A stretch of 9,728 nt of DNA from Elusimicrobiota bacterium. GTDB lineage: Bacteria; Elusimicrobiota; Elusimicrobia; UBA1565; UBA9628. Positions 1 through 6,099 of this stretch are shown here, piece by piece. The notes below the pieces were generated by a model, which saw nothing but the letters and a program-made list of their open reading frames with translations, was not told the DNA's origin and searched no databases. The stretch is taken from assembly GCA_028871595.1 (NCBI GenBank), contig JAGWMT010000110.1:1-9728 (forward strand). The letters run 5' to 3'. The position numbers and the translations under genes were made by a program. How positions within the stretch are numbered: position 1 is the first letter of the stretch; the number at the start of each line of letters is the position of its first letter.

Positions 1-733
1 CCGGCGCGGCCCTCAAGGCGCGGTCCAGGGCCGGCAGCGAGTACAGGAGCCTCTCGGCCAGGGCGGCCGGCGTCAAAGCGCGCGCGGAATCCAGGGGCAG
101 CGCGTCGGCGATGTCGAACGGCCCGATGGACTCGCGGCGCAGGCTGGAGACGGTCGCGCCGCAGCCCAGGCGGTCGCCCAGCACCTCGGCGATCGAGCGG
201 ACGTAGGTGCCGCTGGCGCAGGCGACGCGATGGGTGAGTTCCGGCGCGTCCCAGGCCAGCGCCTTCCAGGAATACACTTTCGCCGAGCGCGGCTTGACCG
301 GCACTTCCAAGCCTTCCCGGGCGTACTCGTAGAGCGCCTTGCCCTTATGTTTGACGGCGGAATAGGCGGGAGCGGGGGTGTCGATGGTTCCAACCAACGA
401 AGCGAGTTCCTTGTCCAGCGCGGCCAACGTCAACGACGGAAGGGGCTTCTCGACCAAGACCTTGCCCATGATGTCCCCGGTCTCCGTCTTCACGCCCAAT
501 CGAATCGTGCCCGAGTACACCTTATCGAAGCCCTGCAAACGGCTCTGCAGGCGGGTGCAGGGACCCACCAGAACGGCCAATAAGCCCGTCGCCAGAGGAT
601 CCAGCGTGCCCGTGTGACCGACCTTGGTGCCTCGGGGAAAGAGCCGGCGCAGCACCGCCACCACGTCGTGGGACGTCCAGTCGCGGGGCTTGTCCACCAG
701 AAGCATGCCGCCGGCGGCGGACGCGTCCGTCAC
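1..733 (-). CDS. truB: tRNA pseudouridine(55) synthase TruB, 3' end cut by window
   Basis: TruB converts uridine 55 of the tRNA T-loop to pseudouridine. I translated this reading frame by hand; 244 residues are visible and it runs off the window edge without a stop. The catalytic motif HTGTLDPLATG lies at residues 40-50, with the nucleophile Asp45. Other family signatures are LLVDKP (11-16), YSAVKHKGKALYEYAREG (124-141) and CASGTYVRSIAEVLG (172-186), followed by GCGATVSSLRR. I chose the GTG at 733-731 as start: an AAGGAG stretch lies 13 nt upstream inside rbfA, whereas the in-frame ATG at 706-704 has no Shine-Dalgarno sequence. The gene begins 1 nt after the rbfA stop, so it is probably translationally coupled to it. 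The C-terminal RNA-binding (PUA-like) part is outside the window. Identity is very secure; the start is fairly secure. Confidence 0.96.
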   Translation of the reverse strand, partial: MTDASAAGGMLLVDKPRDWTSHDVVAVLRRLFPRGTKVGHTGTLDPLATGLLAVLVGPCTRLQSRLQGFDKVYSGTIRLGVKTETGDIMGKVLVEKPLPSLTLAALDKELASLVGTIDTPAPAYSAVKHKGKALYEYAREGLEVPVKPRSAKVYSWKALAWDAPELTHRVACASGTYVRSIAEVLGDRLGCGATVSSLRRESIGPFDIADALPLDSARALTPAALAERLLYSLPALDRALRAAP

Positions 734-734
734 T

Positions 735-1085
735 TTACTGGCCGCGCTCCTTCTCGAGCTTGTGGATCAGCTCGTCGATGCGCGAGGCCTTCTTCGGCGT
801 CTCGTCGTACTCGAACTTGAGGTTCGGGATGGTCTTGACCGTGACCTTCTTCTTGATCAGCTCGCGCAGGTACGGGGCGGCGCGCTCCAAGGCCTTGCCG
901 GCGCTCTCGCGCTCCGCGTCGGTCCCCAGCACCGAGTAATACACCTTCGCGGTCTTGCGGTCCGCGGACAGCTCCAGGTCGGTGACGGTGATGAAGCCGG
1001 CCAGGCCGGGGTCCTTGACCTGGCGCAGGAGCTCGGAGACGAGCTCCTTGTACAGCTCCTTCAGACGCTCGCCGCGGTCGTACAC
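735..1085 (-). CDS. rbfA: 30S ribosome-binding factor RbfA
   Basis: RbfA is a small KH-fold protein that binds the immature 30S subunit near the 5' end of 16S rRNA and acts in late maturation and cold adaptation. The 116-residue product is a little shorter than the E. coli protein (133). It shows the family pattern: an N-terminal helix ending in VKDPGLAGFITVTDLELS (23-40), the strand AKVYYSV (46-52), a central helix with ALERAAPYLRELI, and IPNLKFEYDET (86-96). The start is GTG, 4 nt after the infB stop (TGA-TCTC-GTG). No Shine-Dalgarno sequence is visible in front of it, and no better start occurs in the nearby upstream frame, so coupled re-initiation from infB is likely. truB follows after 1 nt. 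Confidence 0.95.
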   Translation of the reverse strand: MYDRGERLKELYKELVSELLRQVKDPGLAGFITVTDLELSADRKTAKVYYSVLGTDAERESAGKALERAAPYLRELIKKKVTVKTIPNLKFEYDETPKKASRIDELIHKLEKERGQ

Positions 1086-1089
1086 GAGA

Positions 1090-3687
1090 TCAGCGCGGAG
1101 ACGACGACAAGCGGCGCGTGCGCGATTCCTTGACGAAGAATTCGAGGAGATCGCCCACCTTAAAGCCGCCGAAGCCGTCGATGCCGATGCCGCACTCCTG
1201 GCCCTTCTCGATCTCCTTGACGTCGTCCTTGAAGTGCTTGAGCGTGGCGACCTTGCCCTCGTGGACCTTCTCGCCGTTGCGCATCACGCGCATGAAGCCG
1301 CCGCGGGTGACCTTGCCGTCGCGGACCGCGGTTCCGGCGATGTTGCCGCCCTTGACCGCGAACGTGGCCTTGACCTCGCCCTTGCCGACGATGACGTCCA
1401 CGATCTCGGGCGCCAGCAGGCCTTCCAGGGCCGCCTTCACGTCCTCGATCAGGTCGTAGATGATCTCGTACTTGCGGATCTCGATGCCGTCGCGGGCCGC
1501 GATCTCCGTGGCGCGCGGCTCGGCGTCGGCGTGGAACATCATCACGACGGCGTCGGACGCGGTGGCCAGCAGGACGTCGGACTCGGAGGCGTTGCCGATG
1601 GCGCCATGGATGACGCGCACGCGGCACTCCGTCGTCGCCAGGTTCTCCAGGGAATCGCGCAGGGCCTGCAAAGAGCCCTGCGTGTCGGCCTTCAGCACGA
1701 TGTTGAGGTCCTTCGCCTTCGACGAACCGGTGGAGAGCGCGGAGCGCAGGCCGACCAGGCTCATGTGCTTCTGGTGGGCCATGGTCTGCTCGCGGTGGAT
1801 CAGGCGGCGCTTCTCCGCGATGTCGCGGGCGGCCTTCTCGTTCTCCACGACGGTGAACGCGTCGCCGGCCTGCGGGTTGCCGGTGAGTCCCAGGATCTCC
1901 ACCGGGGTGGAGGGCCCGGCGATCTCGATCTTGCGGCCGGAGTCGTCCACCAGCGCCTTGATCTTGCCGTACGCCAGACCGGCGACGAACGCGTCGCCGC
2001 TCTTCAGCGTTCCGGCCTGGACCAGGACGGTGGCCACGGCGCCGCGCTTGGGGTCCATCTTCGCTTCCAGGACCGTGCCGTACGCCAGGCGGTCCGGGTT
2101 GGCCTTGAGCTCCAGGATTTCGGCGGAGAGCACCAGGCTCTCCAGCAGCTTGTCCAGGTTCAGGCGCTTCTTGGCGGAGACGTCCACGAAGATCGTCTTG
2201 CCGCCCCACTCCTCGGGCTGCAGGCCGTGACCGGACAGGTCCTGGCGGATCTTCTGCGGGTTCGCGCCGGACAGATCGATCTTGTTGACGGCGACCACGA
2301 TGGGCACGCCCGCGGCCTTGGCGTGGTCGATGGCCTCCAGCGTCTGCGGCATGATGCCGTCGGTGGCGGACACGACGAGAATGACGATGTCGGTGACCTT
2401 CGCGCCGCGCGCGCGCATGGCGGTGAAGGCCTCATGGCCGGGGGTGTCCAGGAACACGACCTCGCCCTTGTCCACCTTCACCTTGTAGGCGCCGATGTGC
2501 TGGGTGATGCCGCCGGATTCGCCTTCGGCGACCTTGGACAAGCGGATCGCGTCGAGGAGGGAGGTCTTGCCGTGGTCCACGTGGCCCATGATGGTGACCA
2601 CGGGGGGGCGGGTCTTGAGCTTGGCCGGGTCTTCCTTCTCGGCCTTGGTGACCGCCAGCTCCTCTTCCTTGTACATCGCGACCACTTCCAGCTCGAAGCC
2701 GAAGTCGGAAGCGACCACTTGAGCGGCCTCGGTCTCCAGACGCTGGTTGATGGTGGCGAAAATGCCCAACGTCATCAACTTCTTGATGACGTCGTTGGTC
2801 TTGACCTCCATCTTCTCGGAGAGCTCGCGGACGGTGATCATCGACGAGACCTGGATCTTCTTCAGCGCCGGCTTCGCGCCGGGCTCGAGGGGCTTGGGCG
2901 CCGGGGCCGCGGGTTGGGACGGGCGGTTCTGATGGGACCCGCCGCCGCGCTGGCCGCCGCGGTGGTGCTGCTGGCCGGGGCCGCGATAGCCGGGCTGTCC
3001 GGGGCGCGGCGCCTGGCGAGGAGGAGCGAACGTCGGGGGCCGGGTGGTGATGGCGCCGGGACGGAGCACGACCGGCTTGGGCGCAGTCGTGGGCGGGACG
3101 CCGGGCTTGGCCGGGGCGCCGGGGACCTGCGGGCGGACGGCGGGCATGCCCGGAGGCATCTGCGCCGGCGGCTTGGGAGCGGCGGCCGGAGCTCCGGCGG
3201 CGGGCGGAGCCGCCGGGCGGACCGGCGGCATGCCGGGAACCGCGCCCGGAGCGGCCGGGCGGGGCGGCAAAGCGGGGGCGCCGGGAACCGCGGGCTTGGC
3301 GACGGGTGCGGCGGGAGCGCCGGCGATGGGCGCGGGCGCCGCGGGAGCGGCCGGAGCGGGCGGCGGAACCACCGGCTTCGGAGCCGGAGGCTTGGGCAGC
3401 GAGGCGCCGGGCGCCAGGCGCGTCACGCTGGGCGCCGAGGTGGAGACGTTGCGCTTCTTGAACATCGCGAACGCGGACACCAGGTTCGACGACGGCGGTG
3501 CGATGGAGTTGTCTTCCTGCTTGGAGCGGACCTCGGCGGCGGTTTTGACCACGCCCTCCACTTCGTGCTTGTCGCTTTTCTTGGCGGACTTGCTTTTGGG
3601 GGCGGCGGCCTTCTTGACGGGAGCCTTCTTCTTCTCCTCGCCGTCTTCCTTCTTGGCCGCGGGCTTCTTGGTCGTCTTTTTATCCAT
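1090..3687 (-). CDS. infB: Translation initiation factor IF-2
   Basis: IF-2 is the GTPase that brings formyl-Met-tRNA to the 30S subunit and promotes subunit joining. The product has 865 residues. A lysine-rich N-terminus (1-40) is followed by a long Pro/Ala-rich linker (about 90-270) with a Gly/His/Arg-rich patch (234-256). The conserved IF2_N helical domain is at about 278-335 ([20 protein letters not shown]). The G domain has G1 GHVDHGKT (368-375), the switch region [10 protein letters not shown] (392-401), G3 DTPGHEAF (414-421), G4 NKID (468-471) and G5 SAKK (504-507). Domains II, III and the fMet-tRNA-binding C-terminal domain follow. The C-terminus carries an extra basic, Ser-rich tail of about ten residues ([10 protein letters not shown]). 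The ATG start has GGAG 10 nt upstream. It lies 39 nt after nusA and 4 nt before rbfA. Confidence 0.98.
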   Translation of the reverse strand: MDKKTTKKPAAKKEDGEEKKKAPVKKAAAPKSKSAKKSDKHEVEGVVKTAAEVRSKQEDNSIAPPSSNLVSAFAMFKKRNVSTSAPSVTRLAPGASLPKPPAPKPVVPPPAPAAPAAPAPIAGAPAAPVAKPAVPGAPALPPRPAAPGAVPGMPPVRPAAPPAAGAPAAAPKPPAQMPPGMPAVRPQVPGAPAKPGVPPTTAPKPVVLRPGAITTRPPTFAPPRQAPRPGQPGYRGPGQQHHRGGQRGGGSHQNRPSQPAAPAPKPLEPGAKPALKKIQVSSMITVRELSEKMEVKTNDVIKKLMTLGIFATINQRLETEAAQVVASDFGFELEVVAMYKEEELAVTKAEKEDPAKLKTRPPVVTIMGHVDHGKTSLLDAIRLSKVAEGESGGITQHIGAYKVKVDKGEVVFLDTPGHEAFTAMRARGAKVTDIVILVVSATDGIMPQTLEAIDHAKAAGVPIVVAVNKIDLSGANPQKIRQDLSGHGLQPEEWGGKTIFVDVSAKKRLNLDKLLESLVLSAEILELKANPDRLAYGTVLEAKMDPKRGAVATVLVQAGTLKSGDAFVAGLAYGKIKALVDDSGRKIEIAGPSTPVEILGLTGNPQAGDAFTVVENEKAARDIAEKRRLIHREQTMAHQKHMSLVGLRSALSTGSSKAKDLNIVLKADTQGSLQALRDSLENLATTECRVRVIHGAIGNASESDVLLATASDAVVMMFHADAEPRATEIAARDGIEIRKYEIIYDLIEDVKAALEGLLAPEIVDVIVGKGEVKATFAVKGGNIAGTAVRDGKVTRGGFMRVMRNGEKVHEGKVATLKHFKDDVKEIEKGQECGIGIDGFGGFKVGDLLEFFVKESRTRRLSSSPR

Positions 3688-3708
3688 TATTTCGAGGCTC
3701 CAAAGCTC

Positions 3709-3717
3709 ATTGTAGCA
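3709..3717 (-). promoter_or_regulatory. Possible weak extended -10 element before infB
   Basis: The 39-nt gap between nusA and infB contains TGCTACAAT, which fits an extended -10 (TGn followed by TACAAT, 5 of 6 consensus bases). No convincing -35 lies 17 nt upstream. A start about 7 nt downstream would give a leader of only about 15 nt that just includes the GGAG of infB. In a GC-rich genome such an AT-rich match is notable, but a single hexamer is weak evidence. The main transcript probably comes from the rimP promoter. Confidence 0.22.
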
Positions 3718-3726
3718 TTTTCGAGC

Positions 3727-4998
3727 TTAAGGCTGGGAGGCGCCCTCCGCCGGAACCAAGGCCTTCGCCGAGGAAATGATCTTCGCGGCGGTCTTCTCGC
3801 CGATGCCCGACAGCGCCGTCAGGTCCGCGACGGTGCACGCGGCCAGCCGCGCGATGTCGGTGATGCCGGCCTTGACCAAGGTGTCGATGGTCTTCGGGCC
3901 CACGCCTTCCAGCGCCGCCAGCTTCGAGGCGGCGGCGTCCTTCGACGCGGCGTTCTCCGTGTTCTTCTGGCCCTCGGACTTGACCTCGAGCGTCCAGCCG
4001 GTCAGCTTCTGGGCCAGGCGGACGTTCTGCCCGTCCTTGCCGATGGCCAAGGCCAACTGCTCCTCGGCGACCAGGATTTCGGCGACGTGGTTCTCCGCGT
4101 CGGTGATGCGCACGGCCGAGACCTTCGCCGGTCCCAGCGCGTTGGCCAGGGCCGTCTCCGCCTCGTCGGCGTAGGGGATCAGGTCGATGCGCTCGCCGGC
4201 GACCTCGTTCATGATGGACCGGATGCGCGAGCCGCGCAGGCCCACGCACGCGCCGATGGCGTCCACCTTGGGGTCGTTCGACTTCACGATGACCTTGGCG
4301 CGGAAGCCGGGATCGCGCACGATGTGCACGATCTCCACGGTCTTGTCGCCGATCTCGGGGATCTCCATCTCCATCAGGCGCGACAGGAACAGCTCCGACG
4401 CGCGCGACAGGACCACCGCGGGGCCGCGCTGGGCCTTGTCCACGCGCAGGATCACCGCGCGCACGTTGGCGCCGATGCCGTAGCGCTCGCGCCGGATCTG
4501 CTCGCGCAGGGGGAGGATGCCCTCGGTCTTGCCCAGGTCCACGATGATGTTGCGGTCCAGGAAGCGGTGCACGGCGCCGTTGACGATCTCGCCCTCCTTG
4601 GGCTTGAACTCGTCGTACAGCTTGTCGCGCTCCACCTCGCGCACGCGCTGGGTCAGGACCTGCTTGGCGGTCTGCGCGGCGATGCGCGCGAAGTCCGCGG
4701 CCGGGGCGGGGTAGGTGACCTCGTCTCCGACGGCGGCGCCTTTCTTGATCTTCTGCGCCTGCTCGACGGTCAGCTCCAATTCCGGATCGGTCACGGTCTC
4801 CACGACCTTCTTGACGACCAAAGCCGAGAACTGGCCGCTGTCGCGATCGATGGTGGCGCGGATGTCGGCGTTCTTGCCCACGTGCTTGCGCAGGGAGGAC
4901 ACGACCGCGCCCTCGATCATGGAGAGGATCTCCTCGACCGGGATGTTCTTCTCGCGCGCGATCTGCTCCAACGCGCCCATCAGCTCGGATTTAGCCAT
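3727..4998 (-). CDS. nusA: Transcription termination/antitermination factor NusA
   Basis: NusA binds RNA polymerase and nascent RNA, promoting pausing and intrinsic termination and taking part in antitermination complexes. The 423-residue product has the N-terminal polymerase-binding domain (1 to about 130), an S1 domain (134-200, GEIVNGAVHRFLDRNIIVDL), KH1 (about 201-280, with GLRGSRI at 253-259) and KH2 (GKDGQNVRLA at 320-329). After a short linker (342-358) comes a helix-hairpin-helix region (361-415) with LEGVGPKTIDTLV and LSGIGEKTAAKI. It is shorter than E. coli NusA (495 residues), which carries two acidic repeats at the C-terminus; here only one HhH-type module is seen. The ATG start has AGGAG at a 6-nt spacing, and that site overlaps the rimP stop. 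NusA is known to autoregulate its operon in E. coli, which is relevant to the terminator before rimP. Confidence 0.98.
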   Translation of the reverse strand: MAKSELMGALEQIAREKNIPVEEILSMIEGAVVSSLRKHVGKNADIRATIDRDSGQFSALVVKKVVETVTDPELELTVEQAQKIKKGAAVGDEVTYPAPAADFARIAAQTAKQVLTQRVREVERDKLYDEFKPKEGEIVNGAVHRFLDRNIIVDLGKTEGILPLREQIRRERYGIGANVRAVILRVDKAQRGPAVVLSRASELFLSRLMEMEIPEIGDKTVEIVHIVRDPGFRAKVIVKSNDPKVDAIGACVGLRGSRIRSIMNEVAGERIDLIPYADEAETALANALGPAKVSAVRITDAENHVAEILVAEEQLALAIGKDGQNVRLAQKLTGWTLEVKSEGQKNTENAASKDAAASKLAALEGVGPKTIDTLVKAGITDIARLAACTVADLTALSGIGEKTAAKIISSAKALVPAEGASQP

Positions 4999-5004
4999 AA
5001 ATCT

Positions 5005-5009
5005 CTCCT
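5005..5009 (-). promoter_or_regulatory. nusA ribosome-binding site overlapping the rimP stop
   Basis: AGGAG lies 6 nt before the nusA ATG. Its first bases are part of the rimP stop codon (TAG inside TAGGAG). Ribosomes finishing rimP therefore sit on the nusA initiation site, which suggests translational coupling of the two genes. Confidence 0.8.
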
Positions 5010-5472
5010 ATTCCAGGTCCGCCGCGGCCGCGTCGTCGAGACGGATCTCGTCGACGTTGGCGCGCGCGAACGCCTTCGTGTCCGGGCCGACCTGCACCGC
5101 CACCTTGTCGCCGTCCAGCCCCTTCAAGATTCCCGCGAAACGGCGCTGGCCGTTCTCCGCGATCTTGATCCGCACCTTCACCGCCTTGCCCGCGAAGCGG
5201 GCGAAATCCTTGTCCTTCTTGATGACCCGGTCCAGGCCGGGCGAGGAGATCTCCAAAACGTACGACTGCGAGATGGCGTCCTTCTCGTCCAGGAACGCGC
5301 CCACGCGGTCGGAGAAATACGCGCAGTCGTCCAAAGTGATCCCGTTCGGCTTGTCCAGGAACAGGCGCAGCACCCACTGATGGCCCTCGCGGCGCCACTG
5401 CAGGTCCACGATCTCGCCGCCTTCCTGTTCGATCAGGGGGGAGATCAACGTCTCGATGTCTTTGGCTTCCAT
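5008..5472 (-). CDS. rimP: Ribosome maturation factor RimP
   Basis: RimP is needed for maturation of the 30S subunit. The product has 154 residues from the ATG, close to the E. coli length of about 150. The signature YVLEISSPGLDR is at 71-82, preceded by LDDCAYFSDRVGAFLDE, and the C-terminal SH3-like domain includes KVRIKIAENGQRRFAGILKGLDGDKV (about 99-123). An in-frame TTG four codons upstream (5484) would add MKKF. Neither start has a Shine-Dalgarno sequence: the upstream bases are the U-run of a terminator followed by an A/T-rich stretch, so ATG is preferred only by codon strength. The gene opens the rimP-nusA-infB-rbfA-truB operon, about 71 nt after the predicted transcription start. Confidence 0.95.
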   Translation of the reverse strand: MEAKDIETLISPLIEQEGGEIVDLQWRREGHQWVLRLFLDKPNGITLDDCAYFSDRVGAFLDEKDAISQSYVLEISSPGLDRVIKKDKDFARFAGKAVKVRIKIAENGQRRFAGILKGLDGDKVAVQVGPDTKAFARANVDEIRLDDAAAADLE

Positions 5473-5485
5473 AAATTTTTTCAAT

Positions 5486-5516
5486 AAAAAAAGTGGCTCA
5501 AGACGGAAGCCACTTT
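5486..5516 (-). terminator. Intrinsic terminator (attenuator candidate) before rimP
   Basis: On the minus strand AAAGTGGCT and AGCCACTTT form a perfect 9-bp stem around a 9-nt loop. The last three stem bases belong to a run of seven T's. The structure ends 13 nt before the rimP ATG and lies downstream of the promoter at 5550-5578, so transcripts from that promoter must pass it. It could also stop transcripts arriving from the proS and lipoprotein side. The hairpin is seen directly; the attenuator role is inferred. Confidence 0.8.
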
Positions 5517-5543
5517 CAATGGTCGCCCCGGCAGGGAGCGAGC
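5486..5543 (-). ncRNA. Predicted 58-nt rimP leader RNA with two tandem hairpins
   Basis: A transcript beginning about 7 nt after the -10 element (G at 5543) and ending in the U-run would be about 58 nt. It would consist almost wholly of two hairpins. The first pairs UCGCUCC (5541-5535) with GGGGCGA (5529-5523), seven pairs including one G-U, around the loop CUGCC. Six bases later the terminator hairpin begins. No convincing leader peptide with a Shine-Dalgarno sequence is visible. It could be an attenuated mRNA leader or a small stable RNA. The exact 5' end is a prediction, and I recognise no known RNA family. Confidence 0.45.
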
Positions 5544-5549
5544 AAGGAC

Positions 5550-5578
5550 ATTATACCATGAAACGCAAACTATTACAA
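5550..5578 (-). promoter_or_regulatory. Sigma-70-type promoter of the rimP-nusA-infB operon
   Basis: The -10 hexamer is TATAAT (5555-5550), a perfect consensus match, preceded by TGG, which makes it an extended -10. The -35 hexamer TTGTAA (5578-5573) matches 4 of 6 bases, with a 17-bp spacer. In this GC-rich sequence such a match is unlikely to be chance. The predicted start is near 5543, giving a 71-nt untranslated leader to the rimP ATG. The promoter lies about 70 bp after the upstream gene's stop. Confidence 0.85.
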
Positions 5579-5579
5579 A

Positions 5580-5601
5580 TCGGTCATATTATCCTGACCG
5601 A
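5580..5601. promoter_or_regulatory. Operator-like dyad abutting the rimP -35 element
   Basis: TCGGTCA-N8-TGACCGA is a perfect 7-bp inverted repeat with an AT-rich centre. It ends 1 bp upstream of the -35 hexamer, at about -37 to -58 from the predicted start. Geometry and symmetry suit binding of a dimeric regulator, but no regulator gene is nearby to suggest which one. Confidence 0.45.
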
Positions 5602-5610
5602 ATGGTCGAA

Positions 5611-5624
5611 TGACTCCAGAGTCA
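5611..5624. promoter_or_regulatory. Short dyad TGACTC-N2-GAGTCA upstream of the rimP promoter
   Basis: Two perfect 6-bp inverted halves are separated by 2 bp, about -68 to -81 from the predicted rimP transcription start. It could be a second protein-binding site or, as RNA, a 5-bp stem with a 4-base loop. Function is unknown. Confidence 0.35.
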
Positions 5625-5646
5625 GTCGCTTGCGTTTCGACGACGG

Positions 5647-6099
5647 TCACCGCGGCGCAGCCGCCGGCGCGATTTGAGTGATGATATCGTCCTCGCGGAG
5701 GCCGCGGAAACAGGCGCACGCGTGATGTCCCGGTTCGTCGATCCATTGTCCCAGCCACTCTTTGGCGTCGGGACTCAAGGGCCGCGCGATCGATCCGGCC
5801 GGACAGGACTTGATCGCGCCGTAAGGCTGGATCGAGTCCCCCGGAAACTTCACGAGGAAACCCGAGGCCAGCGAACACAGGCATGCCGCGTCCTTCACGA
5901 GTTGGTCGTCGCTTTTCGTGCCGGCGGCGAGCGCCGCGGAGAAATCCGAGTACGGCGCGCACCTTTTAAACGCCGCCGCGGAGGCGGTCTCCGGCGCGGC
6001 CGGAGTCCTCACGGCGCCGCCGAAACACCCCGCGAGGCCGTACGCCATCGCGCACAGGAGCGCTTCGACGAGGAAAAACCGGACGCGTCCGGAGATCAG
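5647..6099 (-). CDS. Small cysteine-rich probable lipoprotein, unknown function
   Basis: I do not recognise this family. Read from a CTG at 6099, the product has 150 residues with a good lipoprotein signal: basic n-region (R5, R7), hydrophobic stretch about 8-21 (with one Glu at 12) and lipobox LAGC with Cys25. The mature part has cysteines at 47, 73, 75, 99, 128 and 130, including two CxC pairs, which suggests disulfide bonds or metal binding in the periplasm. The C-terminus ends in an Ala/Pro tail. The CTG overlaps the proS stop (CTGA), much as TTG overlaps the dxr stop at rseP. The first conventional start is ATG at 6048, giving 133 residues but only seven residues before the lipobox cysteine, too short for export. 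No GTG or TTG lies between the two. That a protein is encoded is likely; the start is uncertain. Confidence 0.6.
   Translation of the reverse strand: MISGRVRFFLVEALLCAMAYGLAGCFGGAVRTPAAPETASAAAFKRCAPYSDFSAALAAGTKSDDQLVKDAACLCSLASGFLVKFPGDSIQPYGAIKSCPAGSIARPLSPDAKEWLGQWIDEPGHHACACFRGLREDDIITQIAPAAAPR
6074..6092 (-). terminator. Possible weak terminator: 14-bp palindrome plus T5 after proS
   Basis: Three bases after the proS stop, the minus strand reads CCGGACGCGTCCGG, a perfect 14-bp palindrome, then TTTTT. As RNA it gives a 5-bp GC-rich stem with a CGCG loop and a short U-run. The stem is short for an efficient terminator. The same bases encode the proposed signal peptide of the next gene, so the two readings compete. 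Confidence 0.35.

Larger units (their letters stand above)
5560..5638. repeat. Outer 9-bp inverted repeat enclosing two further dyads
   Basis: GAAACGCAA at 5560-5568 and TTGCGTTTC at 5630-5638 are perfect inverted copies separated by 61 bp. One arm lies inside the spacer between the -35 and -10 elements. Two more perfect inverted repeats (5580-5601 and 5611-5624) lie between the arms, so the whole segment could fold as a three-way junction. It could be a set of operators, a structured RNA or a tiny palindromic element. No target-site duplication is obvious at its ends. Confidence 0.5.

Noticed and set aside
73..393. A 106-codon minus-strand frame starting with ATG
   Set aside because: It overlaps truB in another frame; the TruB frame has all the family motifs through this stretch.
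1160..2209. A 349-codon minus-strand frame within infB
   Set aside because: An alternate frame of infB dominated by Arg, Gly and Pro; the IF-2 frame carries the conserved domains II to IV.
955..5487. A 1510-codon open frame on the plus strand, antisense to infB, nusA and rimP
   Set aside because: All three genes share the same frame, and plus-strand stops there would need the minus-strand codons TTA, CTA or TCA, which GC-rich genes avoid. The translation is rich in Ala, Arg, Gly, Asp and Leu with no domain motifs, while the minus strand gives clear conserved proteins.
5584..5616. A second promoter with -10 GATAAT inside the dyad
   Set aside because: Its -35 (GAGTCA) matches only 3 of 6 bases at 17 bp, and the perfect extended -10 just downstream is a much better candidate.
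5560..5638. A tRNA gene in the structured intergenic segment before rimP
   Set aside because: In some bacteria a tRNA precedes rimP, but there is no T-loop GGTTCGA-type motif, no CCA-end acceptor pairing and no four-arm layout here.
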